In this document: positions 5,782-7,059 of the stretch, one piece after another | How positions within the stretch are numbered: the stretch's first letter is position 1 | Layout of the letters: every line of letters starts with the position of its first letter | DNA from: Candidatus Dormiibacterota bacterium | GTDB lineage: Bacteria > Chloroflexota > Dormibacteria > Aeolococcales > Aeolococcaceae | NCBI GenBank assembly: GCA_003170875.1 | Contig: PMYJ01000082.1 | Location: 1 to 7,059, forward strand | Direction: 5' to 3' | Length of the DNA: 7,059 nt | Made by a program: the position numbers and the translations under genes | Notes under the pieces: model-generated | Databases searched by the model: none | Told to the model about the DNA's origin: nothing | The model's input: only the letters and a program-made list of their open reading frames with translations

Positions 5782-6429
5782 ATGCGGGACCGCGACAGTG
5801 CCGGGGCTCCCGCCCGCCTGGCTCTGGCGGCCGAGCTGCTGCTCCTCGACGGCCTCGCGCTTGCCGGACGCGCCGCCGCGCTGGTGTTGGCCGCGGCGGT
5901 GGCCGCCGGCTGGGGGTTCGCCGCCCTCGCCCTGCACCAGCAGGCACTGACCGCCCGCACCGGCGGCGCCTCTCTCAGCCCGCTGGGAGCGCTCTTCGCG
6001 AGCGGATCGTCCGCGCTGACCGCCTGGCCCGGGTGGCTGGCCGCCGTCATCCTCGGGGTGAGCGCGAGCCGTATCCGCCGGGGGCCGGTGGAGCCCCCTG
6101 CCGGCCGGAGCACCGCCGGTGAGCTGAGCGCGGCGGCGGTCCGTGCGGGACTGCGCCGGGAGTACGTGGGCGCCAGATTGATCCTGATCGCGGTCAGCGG
6201 GCTGACGCTCGCCGACCTGGCCCGGCTGGCCGTCAGCGGGATCGCCGCCCTCCTCGGGGTGAGCGGCGCGGGCGACGGGCTCCCCTGGATGGGCGTCGAG
6301 GTCGCCGGGCTGGGAGCGGCCACCGCCGCCCTCACCTTCTGGGTGCTGAGCTTCCGCCGGCAGCTGGAGCGGGTCGGCGCGCTGGAAGCTCCCCACGCGC
6401 ACGACACAGTGGGCGAGCCTCCGTCCTGA
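5782..6429 (+). CDS. Unknown multi-helix membrane protein, Ala/Leu-rich
   Basis: I do not recognise the family. The 215-residue protein has hydrophobic segments at about 13-27 (short), 29-51, 81-97, 130-160 (long, possibly a hairpin or one long helix) and 168-191, followed by a basic FRRQ and a polar tail ending in GEPPS. A charged segment (about 98-129, SRIRRGPVEPP...RAGLRREY) lies between the third and fourth hydrophobic stretches and is probably cytoplasmic by the positive-inside rule. No enzymatic motif is visible. The ATG at 5782 is preferred over the in-frame TTG at 5773, which overlaps the TACACT box. With that box 8 bases upstream and no Shine-Dalgarno, a leaderless message is likely. 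The gene diverges from the EEP hydrolase across 38 bp and converges on the polyprenyl synthase. It is Ala/Leu-rich, so helix limits are approximate. Confidence 0.7.
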   Translation: MRDRDSAGAPARLALAAELLLLDGLALAGRAAALVLAAAVAAGWGFAALALHQQALTARTGGASLSPLGALFASGSSALTAWPGWLAAVILGVSASRIRRGPVEPPAGRSTAGELSAAAVRAGLRREYVGARLILIAVSGLTLADLARLAVSGIAALLGVSGAGDGLPWMGVEVAGLGAATAALTFWVLSFRRQLERVGALEAPHAHDTVGEPPS

Positions 6430-6475
6430 GCGCATGCCCCGGAGGAGCGGGGAGCCCCGGGGACCGGTCCCGATC

Positions 6476-6501
6476 CCGGGGTGCCGTCGCCGGCACCCCG
6501 G
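6476..6501. terminator. GC-rich hairpin between convergent genes, possible bidirectional terminator
   Basis: CCGGGGTGCCG (6476-6486) and CGGCACCCCGG (6491-6501) are perfect inverted copies of 11 bp around a TCGC loop. The right arm abuts the stop codon of the polyprenyl synthase (6502-6504). There is no T-run on either side, so it is not a classic intrinsic terminator, but strong GC hairpins without a U-tract are common between convergent genes in high-GC bacteria. It may stop transcription from both sides or protect 3' ends. Confidence 0.6.
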
Positions 6502-7059
6502 TCAGATGCGACGCCCGACGACGTAATCGCAGGCCGCCTCCAGCGTGGTCCGTGCCGGCGAGGGCGGGAAGACCGCCAGCTCAGCGCGGGCATCGCGGGC
6601 AAACTCCTGGGCCGCCTTCTCGGTGGCGGCGACCGCGCCACTCCGCCGCACGAGGCTCACGACCTGCTCGTAATCGGGATCGCCCCGGGGCCGGCGCTCC
6701 AGGACGCGGGCCAGCTCGGGACCGACCACCGGGTCCTGGAAGGCGAGCATGAAGGGCAGGGTCACCGTCCCCTGGCGGAGATCGGCCCCGACCGGCTTGC
6801 CCAGCTCCTCCTCGGTGGCGACGTAGTCGAGGAGGTCGTCGGCGATCTGGAAGGCCATCCCCAGCTTGTGCCCGTACCGCTGCAGCGCGTCGCGCCGATC
6901 CGGGTCGAGACCGCCCACCACCCCGCCGCAGAAGCAGCAGGTGGCGAGGAGGGTGGCCGTCTTGCGCGCGATCTTGCGGTGGTAGTCCTCCAGCGACTGG
7001 TCATAGTCGTCCTTGCTGGTCATCTGGAGCAGCTCGCCCATGCAGATGGTCATCACCGT
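6502..7059 (-). CDS. Polyprenyl diphosphate synthase (trans-type), C-terminal part
   Basis: This isoprenoid chain-elongating enzyme adds isopentenyl diphosphate to an allylic primer. About 186 C-terminal residues are present; the N-terminal part, including the first DDxxD motif, lies beyond the right edge. Visible signatures in order are CMGELLQM (the GE-x-x-Q element), RKIARKTATLL, the second Asp-rich motif FQIADDLLDY (encoded near 6826-6840), GKPVGADLRQGTVTLP (the usual GK-x-x-G-x-DL-x-x-G-x-x-TLP), and a terminal YVVGRR. Product length depends largely on residues before the first DDxxD, so FPP, GGPP, heptaprenyl or longer cannot be separated; a menaquinone-tail enzyme of the HepT/IspB kind is the likeliest by general similarity. 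A cysteine cluster (TCCFCGG) follows the KTA motif. The frame is open to the window edge, so GTG/ATG codons near 7051-7056 are internal, not starts. Confidence 0.95.
   Translation of the reverse strand, partial: TVMTICMGELLQMTSKDDYDQSLEDYHRKIARKTATLLATCCFCGGVVGGLDPDRRDALQRYGHKLGMAFQIADDLLDYVATEEELGKPVGADLRQGTVTLPFMLAFQDPVVGPELARVLERRPRGDPDYEQVVSLVRRSGAVAATEKAAQEFARDARAELAVFPPSPARTTLEAACDYVVGRRI

Noticed and set aside
5744..5947. N-terminal extension of the EEP hydrolase to 5947
   Set aside because: The extra 68 residues are Arg/Pro/Gly-rich, overlap the divergent membrane gene, and a GTG with GGAGG 9 bases upstream is available at 5743.
4526..5950. A 474-codon plus-strand open frame antisense to the EEP hydrolase
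   Set aside because: The EEP protein has the full motif set on the opposite strand; this frame lacks any coherent domain.

Overview
The window is a GC-rich (roughly 70 % by eye), densely packed bacterial chromosome segment with no RNA genes, mobile elements or CRISPR arrays. The dominant content is a tetrapyrrole (haem/sirohaem) operon on the minus strand, transcribed right to left: hemA, hemC, hemD, then the start of hemB running off the left edge. The order hemA-hemC-hemD-hemB, a HemA-based (C5, glutamyl-tRNA) route to 5-aminolevulinate, GTG starts, 4-base gene overlaps and promoter-like boxes placed for leaderless transcripts all fit a high-GC Gram-positive-like or Chloroflexota/Dormibacterota-like lineage. 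The exact phylum cannot be fixed from this sequence alone.

Layout. 1-194 (-): N-terminus of hemB. 211-978 (-): hemD. 975-1850 (-): hemC. 1847-3121 (-): hemA. 3122-3184: short divergent promoter region with a -10-like TATACT just before hemA and two 9-bp direct repeats 20 bp apart. 3185-4219 (+): DnaQ-like DEDDh 3'-5' exonuclease with long low-complexity tails. 4233-4730 (+): unknown four-helix membrane protein 13 bp further on, probably in the same transcript. 4742-5743 (-): endonuclease/exonuclease/phosphatase-fold (EEP) hydrolase, convergent with the previous pair. 5744-5781: 38-bp divergent promoter region. 5782-6429 (+): unknown multi-helix membrane protein. 6430-6501: convergent intergenic region with a perfect 11-bp GC stem. 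6502-7059 (-): C-terminal part of a trans-type polyprenyl diphosphate synthase running off the right edge.

How they work together. HemA makes glutamate-1-semialdehyde, HemB condenses two aminolevulinates to porphobilinogen, HemC polymerises four of these to hydroxymethylbilane, and HemD closes the ring to uroporphyrinogen III. The aminotransferase HemL is not in the window. The genes touch or overlap (GTGA between hemA and hemC, ATGA between hemC and hemD, 16 bp before hemB), which suggests translational coupling. The polyprenyl synthase probably supplies the tail for menaquinone or a related lipid, so both ends of the window relate loosely to respiratory cofactors. The exonuclease, the two membrane proteins and the EEP protein have no demonstrable link to haem synthesis.

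I find no convincing new multi-gene system. The observations most worth following are the two promoters of matching geometry that imply leaderless mRNAs, the repeat-bearing exonuclease paired with an unknown membrane protein, and an acidic substitution in the HemC active-site loop.
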